Source: Thozetella sp. PMI_491 (lineage: Eukaryota; Ascomycota; Sordariomycetes; Chaetosphaeriales; Chaetosphaeriaceae). Taken from it: 64,000 bases of DNA. The translations under genes and the position numbers were made by a program. This document shows positions 13,501 through 23,560 of this stretch, one piece after another. The notes below the pieces were generated by a model. That model saw only the letters and a list, made by a program, of their open reading frames with translations. It made no database searches and was not told the DNA's origin. Within the stretch, counting starts at the first letter, position 1, and each line of letters opens with the position of its first letter. Where the stretch lies: contig MU270023.1 in NCBI GenBank assembly GCA_021432635.1, positions 682,001 to 746,000 of the forward strand, in the 5' to 3' direction.

Positions 13501-13604
13501 GAGATCAGCCAGATCTGATCAAGGGCCTTCAAAACTTCGGTGTCCAAGACCCTAAACGGAATTGCGGAACTGTGAGACTGACTTCCAGTCTCTCTGGGAA
13601 GTGA
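10511..13604 (+). CDS. Large secreted DUF7029/DUF7223-like protein, six exons
   Basis: About 881 aa when joined as 10511-10742, 10801-11597, 11655-12305, 12406-12686, 12772-13167 and 13316-13604; every junction is GT-AG and phase-consistent. The N-terminus is a signal peptide (SALVVALPAFTFG). Residues about 90-200 resemble the DUF7029 pattern: PTVVLDQSTH, then CxGNGRLTACF and VGCGDEYSGQRSYF. The second half resembles DUF7223: QCAQCGVNADF, LTIPGIITLGPEVSISG, and paired cysteines in exon 4. I assign the domain names from memory of the patterns. Function is unknown; relatives are secreted or wall-associated. Between the domains lies an acidic linker with basic sites, then a striking Val/Lys-rich hydrophobic stretch (about residues 335-385) after GKRWWWFCRAAK. 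A run of C at about 12320 falls in intron 3. Confidence 0.8.
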
Positions 13605-13862
13605 GTCAAGGGATGTTGCAGTTAAGAGAATTTGGCGCATGACTTCAACTCTATCCTTAAATCAATAAAGACCTGAACGGTTTATGAGCTCTATCGTATA
13701 CGCTATTTCTCATGTGTCATAATAAAACATATGCTCGGTTCAACGTATAGAAAAAGTTGAAAGCATGCTTGCATCCTTTAACATTCAATTTGGCAAATCA
13801 GGGAGAGATTCTTGGGGCATATATATTACCGGCAATTCAATGCAGGAGCAGGAAATCCATGG

Positions 13863-15367
13863 TCAAAAGATTGCGCCCGGTTTGAGACCCACGTGAGATA
13901 TCCGACACCCGAAGATCACCGTCGTCCCAACGAGGATAAACACACCAGCAAACACCTTGAGGTCAGCCCAATTACCGGAGTTGGCGAGAAGCGCACCAGC
14001 AATCGGGGAAGTCACCAGTCCGGGAGCCGCGCACATGAAGAAGAGCAGCCCCGTGCGGATGCCGATCTCGGGGAGAGGGGAGATTTGGGCGACCAAGGCA
14101 CCAATCAATGAAACATAGGCGCCAGAGAAGAAGCCAAACAACACGGCAAAGGCGATAGTTGCCTCTTGACTAGTCCCCGGGATCCAAAGCGCGAGCACGA
14201 TGATGCCGGCGATGTAGCAGGACGCGCAAAAGGTGTTGTACTTCCCAAGTCTATCGGACAGGAAGCCCGCTGATAGGCGTCCGAAGAGGCTGGCTGCATT
14301 GAAGATGGCCACCAGATACTGGGCGAGATCTTGGCTCATACCGAATGCGATGGCCTCGCTGGGGAGATAGTTGACTGGCACGTAAATGCCGAAGGTGAGA
14401 AGAAACTAGTAGATACCCATGAGCTATAACCGCAAATCTTAAAACGGGGTACACTTACCATCCCAATCAAGAGCATGAGGTAACCTGGCTCCTTGAACGG
14501 CTTAGAAGGAGGCGCGCCGGGAGCCCCTTTCTTCTTGGGCAGGTTGCGCATTCGGACGGTAAGAATGGCGAGTATTAGTAGGAATAGAATCAAGAATGCT
14601 GAAATCCGCATGGCCCAGCCATACCCAACTGTGTTAACCAGCCTATTTAGCATGACGGGGAAGATGACGCCCCCAAGAGAGGAGCCAGTCGAAAGTAGTC
14701 CGTAAGCGATCCCGCGGCGTTCGTTGCTAAACCATCCCATGATGCAGCCAATAGCGGGCTGGAAGACAGCCGCGACTCCGATGGCGCTGCAGACACCCTG
14801 TGAGAGGAGAAATTGGTAATACTGCGTGGAAATCGACGCCATCATGAGCCCAAAGACGTGCAGGAAAGTGCCGCCTATTATCAGCCATCGGGGGCCATAC
14901 GTGTCGAAGAGCTTCCCAACAACAGGGCCCTGTAAATGAATCAGTAAAGTGCGGCTAGCTTGCAGGTACGAAGAGAACTGACCATGGCCATCATAAAAAA
15001 CACCTGCAAGGATGGGATCCAGGCAATGGTGCTTGCCGAGTATTCTCGGAGAGGACCGGACATGTAGTATGCCTGGAACACGCCAATACCTAGGGGATTG
15101 GTGTGATTAGTAGGCCAGATGGACGCGCGCAGTACTCAGAATGCCCTCACTATTGAGCCAGCCAAAACTACAGAACGAAGTGCACCATGCTCCGAAGACG
15201 ACCAGCCAAGCAACCATGCCGCCATTCGGAGGTTCATCGGCCGCAGCCTCTGTGGGAGGAGTTACCGGTCCCTCAACCTTTTCAGATTCGGGGTTTTGCT
15301 CCGTTTCGTTCGGAGGCGTAGTCGCCATATCGCGGCCCTCCCGAGACGCCTTCTCGTCGTCGCTCAT
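13863..15367 (-). CDS. MFS transporter, monocarboxylate-transporter type
   Basis: 450-aa major facilitator protein. Exons on the minus strand: 15367-15136, 15089-14983, 14929-14459 and 14405-13863. Introns are 45-53 bp with good GT-AG borders, and the joins read MMAM|GPVVGKLFD and LLIGM|FLLTFGIYVP. After a hydrophilic Pro/Glu-rich N-tail come GGMVAWLVVFGAW (TM1) and GVFQAYYM. GPVVGKLFDTYGPRW is motif-A-like, and ASLFGRLSAGFLSDRLGKYN follows in the second half. These features place it with the fungal MCT/Mch group, which move carboxylates, riboflavin or small acids; the substrate is not deducible. It is convergent with the DUF7029/DUF7223-like gene, 260 bp apart. Confidence 0.88.
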
Positions 15368-16185
15368 GATAGTGAAAGTGTAGACAGCGTGGGTGAACAG
15401 GCTACGGAAGCATTGGGGACAAACAAATTAATTTTTTTTTTTACAGAATCTATCGCTCCGGACAAGATTTCGGAGGTTCGGACAATGGTCTTTATTTACC
15501 GGATGACGAGCTTCGGTGCGCAGCCCTAGCTTGTTTCGTATGTTTGTCGAGCGCTCGGGATGGTGCTCCACCAGGGGTCCGAGAGCCAACGGTGCTTTTG
15601 CTGCGGCAGAGAACTGGGTGTCCGCTGACACGCTAGCATTGCTATGGAGCGCGAGCTGCCCATCACGCTGTTTGTCGACTCGTAACCCTCTCCCACGTGC
15701 GGTTTCTAGTACACCTTAAATCCGAGGCCCGGAGCCGATCCCCTGCAGTATTCATCTGAATAGGTCGCCCTTCCGCGCTGTACCCGGACATAGGGCACCA
15801 TTATCCGCGTTCGCATTAATGAGCCGCTTCCGGCAGTGCACACCCACAGCCTCTTCACATGCTCAGACCCATTTGCCACAAGTAATCCCTAGCTGGGTAC
15901 CTTGCACTCCACGAGTTACGATGGCCTACAGAGGCCCGTAGCGACTACGGCTTTCACAACAGATGGCATCTCCGCAAGTCTAGTGGCTTAGTCATATACT
16001 TTAGGGACCATCTATACTAGGTAACGTTAGCTCATGTATTGCTATAGAGCCCAAACCATGTACGGGCACGTGGCAAGCAGTGGCCCCCTTGTCAGCTGCG
16101 GGGTCTGTACAACTTCCTACAAATCCATATCCTATGGAACAACTTCACCGCCCCCTGCGATACCGGCTCGATCGGAGCCCAAGCT
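15368..16185. other. Divergent promoter region
   Basis: About 0.8 kb between the 5' ends of the MFS gene (minus) and the acyltransferase gene (plus). No supported gene. A T-run lies at about 15430-15441. Both genes probably take their promoters from here. Confidence 0.5.
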
Positions 16186-17661
16186 ATGGGACCCTCACAA
16201 CTAAGCACCTGGAATCAGGTTGCCCCAAGGGCGTATGTTCGCCAATGGTACTGCTTTCCTATTCGATATGACGCAGTCCTTGGAGCACTGAAGGACCACC
16301 TGGCGCTTGTGCTTACCAGGCTCTCTGCGACATTCCCCTATCTAGCGGGCAAAATCTTCCTCGTTTCCAACCCTAGAGGGCATCTGTTCATCCGCCAAGG
16401 AGACCATGATTCTCATGTTCCGCTCAAAGTTCTTGACCAGCGAGAGACCTTTGGTTGGACCTACGCACAACTCAAAGCCGGCGGGTTTCCGGCCAGAGCT
16501 TTTGTCCATGCGTCCTTCGATCTCCCATATAAGCTGGTAGAAGACAAAGAAGGCATACCAGTTCTTGAAGTTCATGCTCGAATAATCGAGGGAGGGTTGC
16601 TCCTATGCATCTACTACCACCACTCCATCTCGGATGGGACCGGCATGGACAACTATATCCGCTCTTTTGCCGAACTAACTAGAGACCCGACTCGGACGCT
16701 TCAAGTTCAATATCCTACCGAATTTGACCTTGATCTTCCGGAATCACTCCCCAATTCCGTTACAGGTTCCACAGGCGACGACATCTACCATCTCCTCGAC
16801 GCCTGCGTCGAGTATCGGCTCCTTTCGCAGCCCATCGGCCCAACGCAGTTCAGTCTCGAAGCTCCAGGGGCCTCATGGGAGGACATCCCAAAGACCGGTC
16901 GGATATTTGTAATTCGGTCTGAGCAGATTAGCAAGCTCCAAGAAATGCTCCTTGGCTCATCCAGCGTCAGAGCTGCTCGGCCATCAACCTTCACTTGTCT
17001 TGCCGCCATCACTTGGGCGCACGTCACCAAGGCCCGCTTGGCGAGCACAACAAAGTTGCTAACCTCCGCTTTGGACGCTGGATCTCTTCCTGAGAGCGTC
17101 CGTCTGATGATGTCTATCAACTGGCGACGTCGCGCCTACAGCAGCATTATGAGCGCAAGCGCCGGCAACACCGTCGCTCTTCCCCTGACAAGCATCGACA
17201 CTCGGACCTTGCTCGAGGTTGCGAATAGCGATATTGATGTTTCTTACGAGGCACTAGGCAGGGTTATTGGTGGTATCGACGCCACTATACATGGCATCGA
17301 CGAAAATTTCGTGGCGACGCGCACATCACTTATCCGTACAGTACCCGACCCTCGTCTCCTAGGGCTAACCGCCGACCCTCGTAACCCATGCGACTTTTAC
17401 TTCAATACGTGGCGTCATTTTGGGACGCAGACATTCTGGAGTCTACCAGGTCTCGTGCGAGAGGGTGGTTGCGGCAGTGGTGTTGCCCCGGATGCGATCA
17501 GAAGAGCACAAGCAGACTGGAATATGGGTGCTGCCCTGGTGCTCCCGACTAGGAAAGACAGCTCTGATTTTGAGATTCTGGTGACGCTAGATGTTGACTC
17601 TATGGCGATCCTCTGTGCGGATCAGGGTTGGATGCGCTGGGTAGACGCTGTCCTGGAATAA
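16186..17661 (+). CDS. BAHD-type acyltransferase (PF02458-like)
   Basis: Single-exon, 491-aa acyl-CoA-dependent acyltransferase. The start at 16186 gives the usual N-terminal pattern LSTWNQVAPRAYVRQ. The catalytic HxxxD motif is intact as HHSISDG (His146, Asp150). FPYLAGKI at about 50-57 and a WAHVTKARLA helix also match the family. The second BAHD motif, DFGWG, has no close match; the equivalent region reads FNTWRHFGTQTFW, which is usual in fungal members. Such enzymes acylate alcohols or amines in secondary metabolism (trichothecene 3-O-acetyltransferase is a relative). Donor and acceptor are unknown. It lies about 4 kb from the truncated PKS gene and shares a promoter region with an MFS gene. 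Confidence 0.85.
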   Translation: MGPSQLSTWNQVAPRAYVRQWYCFPIRYDAVLGALKDHLALVLTRLSATFPYLAGKIFLVSNPRGHLFIRQGDHDSHVPLKVLDQRETFGWTYAQLKAGGFPARAFVHASFDLPYKLVEDKEGIPVLEVHARIIEGGLLLCIYYHHSISDGTGMDNYIRSFAELTRDPTRTLQVQYPTEFDLDLPESLPNSVTGSTGDDIYHLLDACVEYRLLSQPIGPTQFSLEAPGASWEDIPKTGRIFVIRSEQISKLQEMLLGSSSVRAARPSTFTCLAAITWAHVTKARLASTTKLLTSALDAGSLPESVRLMMSINWRRRAYSSIMSASAGNTVALPLTSIDTRTLLEVANSDIDVSYEALGRVIGGIDATIHGIDENFVATRTSLIRTVPDPRLLGLTADPRNPCDFYFNTWRHFGTQTFWSLPGLVREGGCGSGVAPDAIRRAQADWNMGAALVLPTRKDSSDFEILVTLDVDSMAILCADQGWMRWVDAVLE

Positions 17662-18291
17662 TATAGACAGTCAGGGGCATACAAACTTACGTAGAACAAA
17701 GGAGCCCGGTTACCTAGCTTTCGTGGTCAATTATGCAAAAAGAATTGCGGGTATATCTTCTCAACTACTAGTTCAACATACGAATAGCTCTCAACTTGCA
17801 GAACCTTTCACTCGTGCATAAGTACCGGCAATCTTTACACGTGCTTCATAACACTAAACTTCCTGTGGCTATATTAGGCAGAGTTAGGGTAATCTGCGAT
17901 TCAGGTGTATGCAGGGGAAAGCTTGTTGAGGAAAGGAAGTGCGGTCGCGCAGCCAATGCGAGTGCTGCTTGCGTCTATACGGCGGATAAGCTGACGAATG
18001 AGGAAGACGGAAGCAGTAAGAATATCAGTCATCCTGCAAAGCAGACAATATTTGCCCTAGTATTTAGCTCTAGCCCTCATTCCATCCCAAGCTCAACTGA
18101 CGCTGAAGCAGAACTAATCACCAGTCTCTGATTCAAAAGCTAAGACTCGCAGGTCTTCAGCCTGTATCTGTGAAACCTGGATGGAGCTACATGCAGCATC
18201 GACCCGACAGAGAAAAGAAAACGCTCAAATATGCTCAGCATCCCATTTATAATACCTCGCGTTTGGACATATGGGAGGTCCCAGTCGAAGA
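17662..18291. other. Intergenic between convergent genes
   Basis: A 111-aa frame at 17796-18131 (+) has no recognisable domain and low coding character. I see no supported gene; it probably holds the 3' ends of the acyltransferase and the secreted-protein genes. Confidence 0.45.
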
Positions 18292-18968
18292 TCAGTCGGA
18301 CTGTATCTGTTAGGCTTGCTGCGCTGTACGTTTTCTGCGGTGATAGGCTTACATCCTGGCACCAGTAAATGCTCTTGCAGTCCATCCCAGAAAAATTGAA
18401 TATATGCGGCTTGCTGTCTTTCTTGCAGACCATGTTGTGAAATCCATTAGACCCAGTCCTAAATGCTTATTAGCAATGCCAGTCAAAAAGTGTAAACCGA
18501 AAACTCTAGGCGTTATTCGGTGAATAGTCGTGCTGCACGCACCCAACATTAGTGCCATATGCCTGGCTCTTCGCATCACTGTTGATGCTCCACTTAAAGT
18601 TGACACCAGACTGGAACTGGCAACTTTTTCCAGACTTCTCCCAGGTAGTAAACCCGTTTATGCCTGTAATGCAAATGTTGTTTGGAGACATGTTGTCATT
18701 ACCGAAGCAAGCTTTATCGTTCGCGCAGTACTAGTATAGTTAGAACCGGGGAGTTGCGGCTTTCCCGGCAGAATTTGCTCGGGAAAATTTGAGTTGGTAA
18801 ACAGGGACTTACGGCGACCAGAGACCATGTCGAACCGCAGTTGACAAGATGGATGCTCTCACCAGCAGGAGGGGGTGCGCCTCGTTTAGCCACGGCTGGC
18901 AGCCCGACTGTGCCAGCAAGAGCTTGGTGGGCGAGTGACGCAATGACAAAGGCGGAGGTAAAATACAT
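18292..18968 (-). CDS. Small secreted 8-cysteine protein with Kex2-like site
   Basis: About 154 aa. Exons on the minus strand: 18968-18813, 18730-18543, 18458-18353 and a 15-nt last exon 18306-18292. The signal peptide is clear (MYFTSAFVIASLAHQALA), followed by a KR site (AVAKRGAPP). The mature part has eight cysteines in the contexts VNCGS, YCAND, ACFGN, ICITG, SCQFQ, VCKKD, DCKSI and YWCQD. Exon 2 uses a GTGCGT donor. Reading through that donor gives a stop after SPNNA and loses the last three cysteines; splicing restores YGTNVGTGSNGFHNMVCKK, which fits secreted relatives ending in CKSIYWC. The tiny last exon (IQSD, stop) is less certain; without that splice the frame runs on to about 18140. 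Role unknown; effector-like or wall-associated by appearance. Confidence 0.7.
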
Positions 18969-20620
18969 CTTGATAACTCCGAGCTACTGCGATTTCCAGA
19001 CGTGGATGAAATAGTCGAGAGAGCTCTGCCGTGTAGTTGTGTGCGAAGATGGATTGATGCTATTAGGTTGTAGAGGCAACCCGTCTTGGATTTATAGTTT
19101 TCGATTGAAGAGCCATATCAAGCGCCGTATCCTTATACGGGGCTGACCCTGAATCGCAAGCCAAACTCAGCCGCGGCTGCAGCGGGCCTTTTTTTCTGTT
19201 ATTGCGCTTTCAGGAGTACACCTACGTCTAAGGAACTATAGCCAAGGCAGTGAGGTGCGACATTTCGCGAGAGCTATCGCAGCTAAACAGGAGAAGCGAC
19301 TTGAGAGGCTCGGTTAGGTCGGTGGGGCTAAGATCACGAACATGGAAACGATATACGCGGGCTGCAGAGCACCGTAGTATGGGTATGGTATGTCAGCTGA
19401 TGACGCCAAGAGCTAAAGGAGCCGAGGCCGATGGCGCCAAGTAGACCGAGTTAGGTATTCTATTTTCTCTTTCTAGAAACTCTGCGAGGTAGAAGATAGA
19501 TCTCTGCACAGTAAGCGTATTTACATCAATAGAATAGTAGGCCACACTTCTCTATACGATGAAATTGTAGAAGCGAGGCCCACTCGGTCAACTTTTAGTG
19601 CTGGTCTGCTAACCAACCGAGTGATAAGCGCAGCATCCTTTAAACTACGGACATTGGGAAGCCCGAACTCGTCCGAGTCACGGTTCCGGGGTCATCCATC
19701 ACCAAAACCTGCGCTACGCTACCAATCGTATGGTAGCATTGCTTTGGCTTTGGCGGTGCCTCCCATGAATGAGGCATTCAAAATTTATCAAGATTTTTAT
19801 GAAGTAGAGGGGACTCATTGGAATGAAAAAATTGGGTTGCCGCAGAAATATTATCGAGAGAATCTGGAGTAGAAGAGTCTGTTGAAAAACAGTTGTTGAC
19901 GCCCCTCCGATAGTTAATTAGTGGAATCACTTCAATTGAAGCTTCCTAAACGGCAATACCCACCAACCCAGATTACCCAAACATAATCTTCCACGTCCGA
20001 TCCTACCTTAGCCGAAGACTGGTCTGGCACATTAACTTACGTGCGAAAGATGTAGTAAAGCTTGGTCATATGGAATAACCTCGGCTGCCACTTCTGTCAA
20101 CCCGCCTAGACTCGTCCACCATCTGGGCAAATGTATACCATTCCACCCCCTCGTGTGTGTTGATACAGCCAGTGAATCGCTCATACATTATAAGGATATG
20201 CGAATGACCAGAGACGTGAGGTTGGACGCCGATTGGGGGGGTAACCTAGAACTTACTGCGTTAAGCCTCGCCCCGTCGAACTGGAAAAGGGGCTAGTCGT
20301 CCAAGGCATAATAAGCCGGTATCTCGACAATATAAGTCTTCTCGGCATGTTTTGTGAGAACCATCTAATCGTCGGCGTGTTTTCTATAGTGAGCTGGGGG
20401 TAGTCAGTGGATTTTTTTTCTTTTCGCCCAGCGTGGCCCTGGTACGGGAGGAACTGCATGGTGGATCCAGACCCTGGTCTGACCAGGCCATGCCAGCTCG
20501 ATTTGTATAAGTAGTTAAAGGTTGCCGTCCTACCTCAGGGAGGAGGACCATCCCATCATCAATCAAGCGAGTCATCATTGCATCATTATTCTAGCAATCA
20601 ACTTCATACATTCGTTTCCC
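18969..20620. other. 1.6-kb gene-empty spacer
   Basis: Frames up to about 84 aa occur (for example 19621-19872) but carry no domain I recognise. The right end (about 20505-20620) looks like a core promoter and 5' UTR: GTATAAGTAG at about 20506, then CT/CA-rich leader sequence. It lies directly before the truncated PKS gene. Confidence 0.45.
19089..19098 (-). promoter_or_regulatory. TATA-like box of the small secreted protein gene
   Basis: ACTATAAATC on the minus strand, about 125 bp upstream of the ATG at 18968. Similar spacing is seen for the other secreted-protein genes in this window. Confidence 0.4.
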
Positions 20621-20623
20621 TAG

Positions 20624-22756
20624 ACAAGACCAACCACAAGACCACTCTGTACGACCATTACGGAAAAAAACCTGGTCGAGTATCTCGCCCTCTCCGGCGT
20701 GCCTTTCACTTACACCTTCACCGATATATCATCGGCATTGGTGAATGCCATGAAGAAGACCATGGCGCCATATGAGCGATATATGCGGTTCATGGCCTTG
20801 GACATAGACGCGGCTCCGCGTCCTGAGCTCGCCGGACAGTTCGACGCTGTGATTTCAACCAACTGCATCCACGCGACACAAAACGCCACGACCTCGCTAA
20901 AGCACCTCCATCACATGCTGCGACCAGACGGAATGCTGGCGTTGGTTGAATTCACCCAGGGCATGTACTGGTTCGACCTGGTCTACGGTCTCCTCGACGG
21001 CTGGTGGCTCTTTGCCGACGGCCGTCGCCACGCCTTGGCTGACACGGCGTTTTGGGACCGAAGCCTGCGCGCCGCTGGGTTTTGCAACACCTCTTGGTCT
21101 GACGGTGAAACCCAAGAGGCCCAGACCCTACGACTGATCTGCGGATTCAAATCCCCCCTGTCGATTGGTCTTCCCTCCTCCTCCTCCCCAAAGTAGGTTC
21201 CTCCCTTCTTGGCCGCACGAAGCGCGCTATCTAGCGAGAGAAGCCAACGCCCACCGCAGCACCGACGCAACTGCCATTTTGTCCAGCCGTGGGGTGAAAC
21301 ACCACGAACCAAAAGCAACGGCTCCCGCGCCGCTTTCCAAGCGGGCAGGCGTTCCTTTCGAGACGGTCGTGTGGAAGAATGTCGACGGCCTCGATCTGTG
21401 TGCCGATATTTACTATCCGATGGAAGAGCGAAACAAGCTCGAGGCCAAGAAGAGACCTATAGGTATGACTCCCAACTCCCCTCCGAAAACGCAGCCCTTT
21501 AGAAACCACAGATAGACCAGACCCCTACATATTATCCACCGCCAGCCATGGTTCCTGTTCTAATCTGACACGTTTGGGTGGCTTTCTCAGCTCTTCTTCT
21601 CCACGGAGGTGGCCACGTGGTATTCACCCGCCGAGACATTCATATCAAGCATGTCAAAACGCTACTGGACCGCGGCTTTCTGCCCGTAAGCGTGGACTAT
21701 CGCCTCTGTCCCGAGATTACCATGGCTGAGGGCCCCATGACCGACGCATGTGATGCACTAGTTTGGGCCCGAACGAAGCTACCGCACCGCGTACTCGTAC
21801 GCCCAGACATCGTCATCGACAGGTCTCGTCTTGTTGCTGTAGGCTGGTCAGCTGGAGGCCACCTAGCTATGACACTGGCGTATGGAGCACTAGAGAGGAA
21901 CATAGCGCCCCCAGATGCCGTGCTTGCGTTTTACTGTCCCACAAATTTTGAGGATGATTGTGAGTGTACAAGCTGCATTTCTTTGACTTGCCTGGCTTTT
22001 CCTTGTCATTTCTACTCATTTAGCTTACGGGGATGGATTTTTCGATTTCCACTTACTGTTTATTATTAATAATTTCGTCAGTCGCTAACGTAGAATCTTC
22101 CACGCATAATCAGGGTGGAAGAAACCGATCTATCCCAAGGGTATTCGGGAGCCACCTGGCACTTCGTATGATCTTTTAGAAGGCATCCAGGACAAACCGG
22201 TAAGAGATACGCCAATTTTATTCTATGCAGTACTTGTAAACCCGTTCTTTGGTGGCTCGTCTATATTTACCGTACTGTGCAGATCTCAGGTTATCGCCCG
22301 CGTACACTACCCGGCACACCAATGTCGCTGCAGGATCCTCGATGGCGCATCATTATCCATTATAACTGGACCGCGCAGCTGGTGCCGCTACTAGTAGGCG
22401 GACTTCCTAAGGGAATTGGGGCCGCCTCTACGGCTGGCAACGCACAGGACTGGGCCCAGTTACCATGGCCCAACAGTGAGGCCATTCGTGCTGTTAGCCC
22501 ACGCGCCCAAGTCGAGCTTGGCAGGTATCGCACGCCCACCTTCATCGTACACGGCGAACGTGACGATCTTATTCCCTGCCAGCAAAGTAGAGATATGGTC
22601 GACGCCTTGACGTCGCGGAATATCGAAGCTGTCTTGGCTGCGCCCCGTGATGCCGGTCACGCCTTTGATCTCTGGACCGACGAGGACCCAAGCGGCAGCG
22701 GCTGGGAAGCTGTCCGCGAGGCGTTTGAATGGATCTCTGACCATGTTTTCATTTGA
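20624..22756 (+). CDS. 5'-truncated non-reducing PKS: partial CMeT plus esterase
   Basis: Encodes only the C-terminus of a non-reducing polyketide synthase. Reading from the ATG at 20750, exons 20750-21192, 21260-21462, 21591-21959, 22114-22199 and 22283-22756 give 524 open codons. The frame is open back to a TAG at 20621. First part: the end of the C-methyltransferase domain (NLVEYLALSGVPFTYTFTD, DAVISTNCIHAT, LRPDGMLALVEFT, HALADTAFWDRS). The glycine-rich SAM loop that should precede NLVEYL is missing or degenerate. Second part: an alpha/beta-hydrolase esterase/thioesterase with oxyanion motif LLLHGGGH, nucleophile GWSAGG, acidic GERDDLIP and His in DAGHAFD. KS, AT, PT and ACP are absent upstream. 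It is either a relic or a stand-alone esterase left after truncation; methyl transfer is unlikely. Confidence 0.8.
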
Positions 22757-23560
22757 CTTTGCGTTGCGTGAAGATGCCCAGTAATTATCAGATACACTGC
22801 AACAACTTGTTATTCGGGTCTATTTTCTCTCTCTCTCTCTCTCTCTTGGGAGAGGGGAGGGCTTGGAGCTTTCTTTGGTTTGCAAAGGTCCTCACATCGA
22901 TGATCGGCGTAACTCTGCCATGGGATTAAAATTTCATAAACTGGAGATATTGAACCAAGGAACTCAAACAAATAGATTATAAGAGCATTGATTAGGTCTC
23001 GGGCCGTATAACTGTGCAGTTCAATTTAACCCCTGCATTGGATGTGTATTTATATACATATTTTCAATTGACCGCCGTGGCATAACTTGATATATCTTTT
23101 GACAGCTGTCGCAGTTCCTCTAGGAAGAATGTATGAATCAAGTGGGAGGGGGTATGGTGAGGCTAAATTTTAGGGTAGTTGCTGGTTACTCAAACTTGAA
23201 AGCTGGATATGTACTCAACCCGGCCCCCCCAAAAAGGGAAAAGGACCTGCCAAGCCCTTGAAAACAAACTCCCTCATTTGACGAGCCAGTCCCAATTAGC
23301 CAAAGCCATGTACAATACACCAGTCAGCAGCTCTTATATAGAACCATCGTTAGGACTAGATCGTAGCCATAGCTCGCTCCTGTTATTTGCAAATTTGGCC
23401 GGCCACAGAATCCAGACGACATCCAAGCCCAACCCCGCTCGCTTTCCACAACTTGCCTCACAGCCTGTGTCAATATGCACATTCAGGCGTCACCCTCGGC
23501 CACTATATCCAACCACGATCCCTGACGGCCGGCATGGCTTTGATTGGTCGCAGCCCTCGT
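22757..23560. other. Intergenic, no supported gene
   Basis: Holds the CT microsatellite and the presumed 3' end of the esterase gene. A frame at 23209-23634 has no domain. Further right, the relic of the SNF2 gene begins. Confidence 0.45.
22825..22847 (+). repeat. CT dinucleotide microsatellite
   Basis: About ten uninterrupted CT units just downstream of the esterase stop codon. Confidence 0.85.

Noticed and set aside
19621-19872. 83-aa frame with the ending YYRENLE
   Set aside because: I recognise no family and see no intron or promoter support; could be a gene remnant but cannot be supported.
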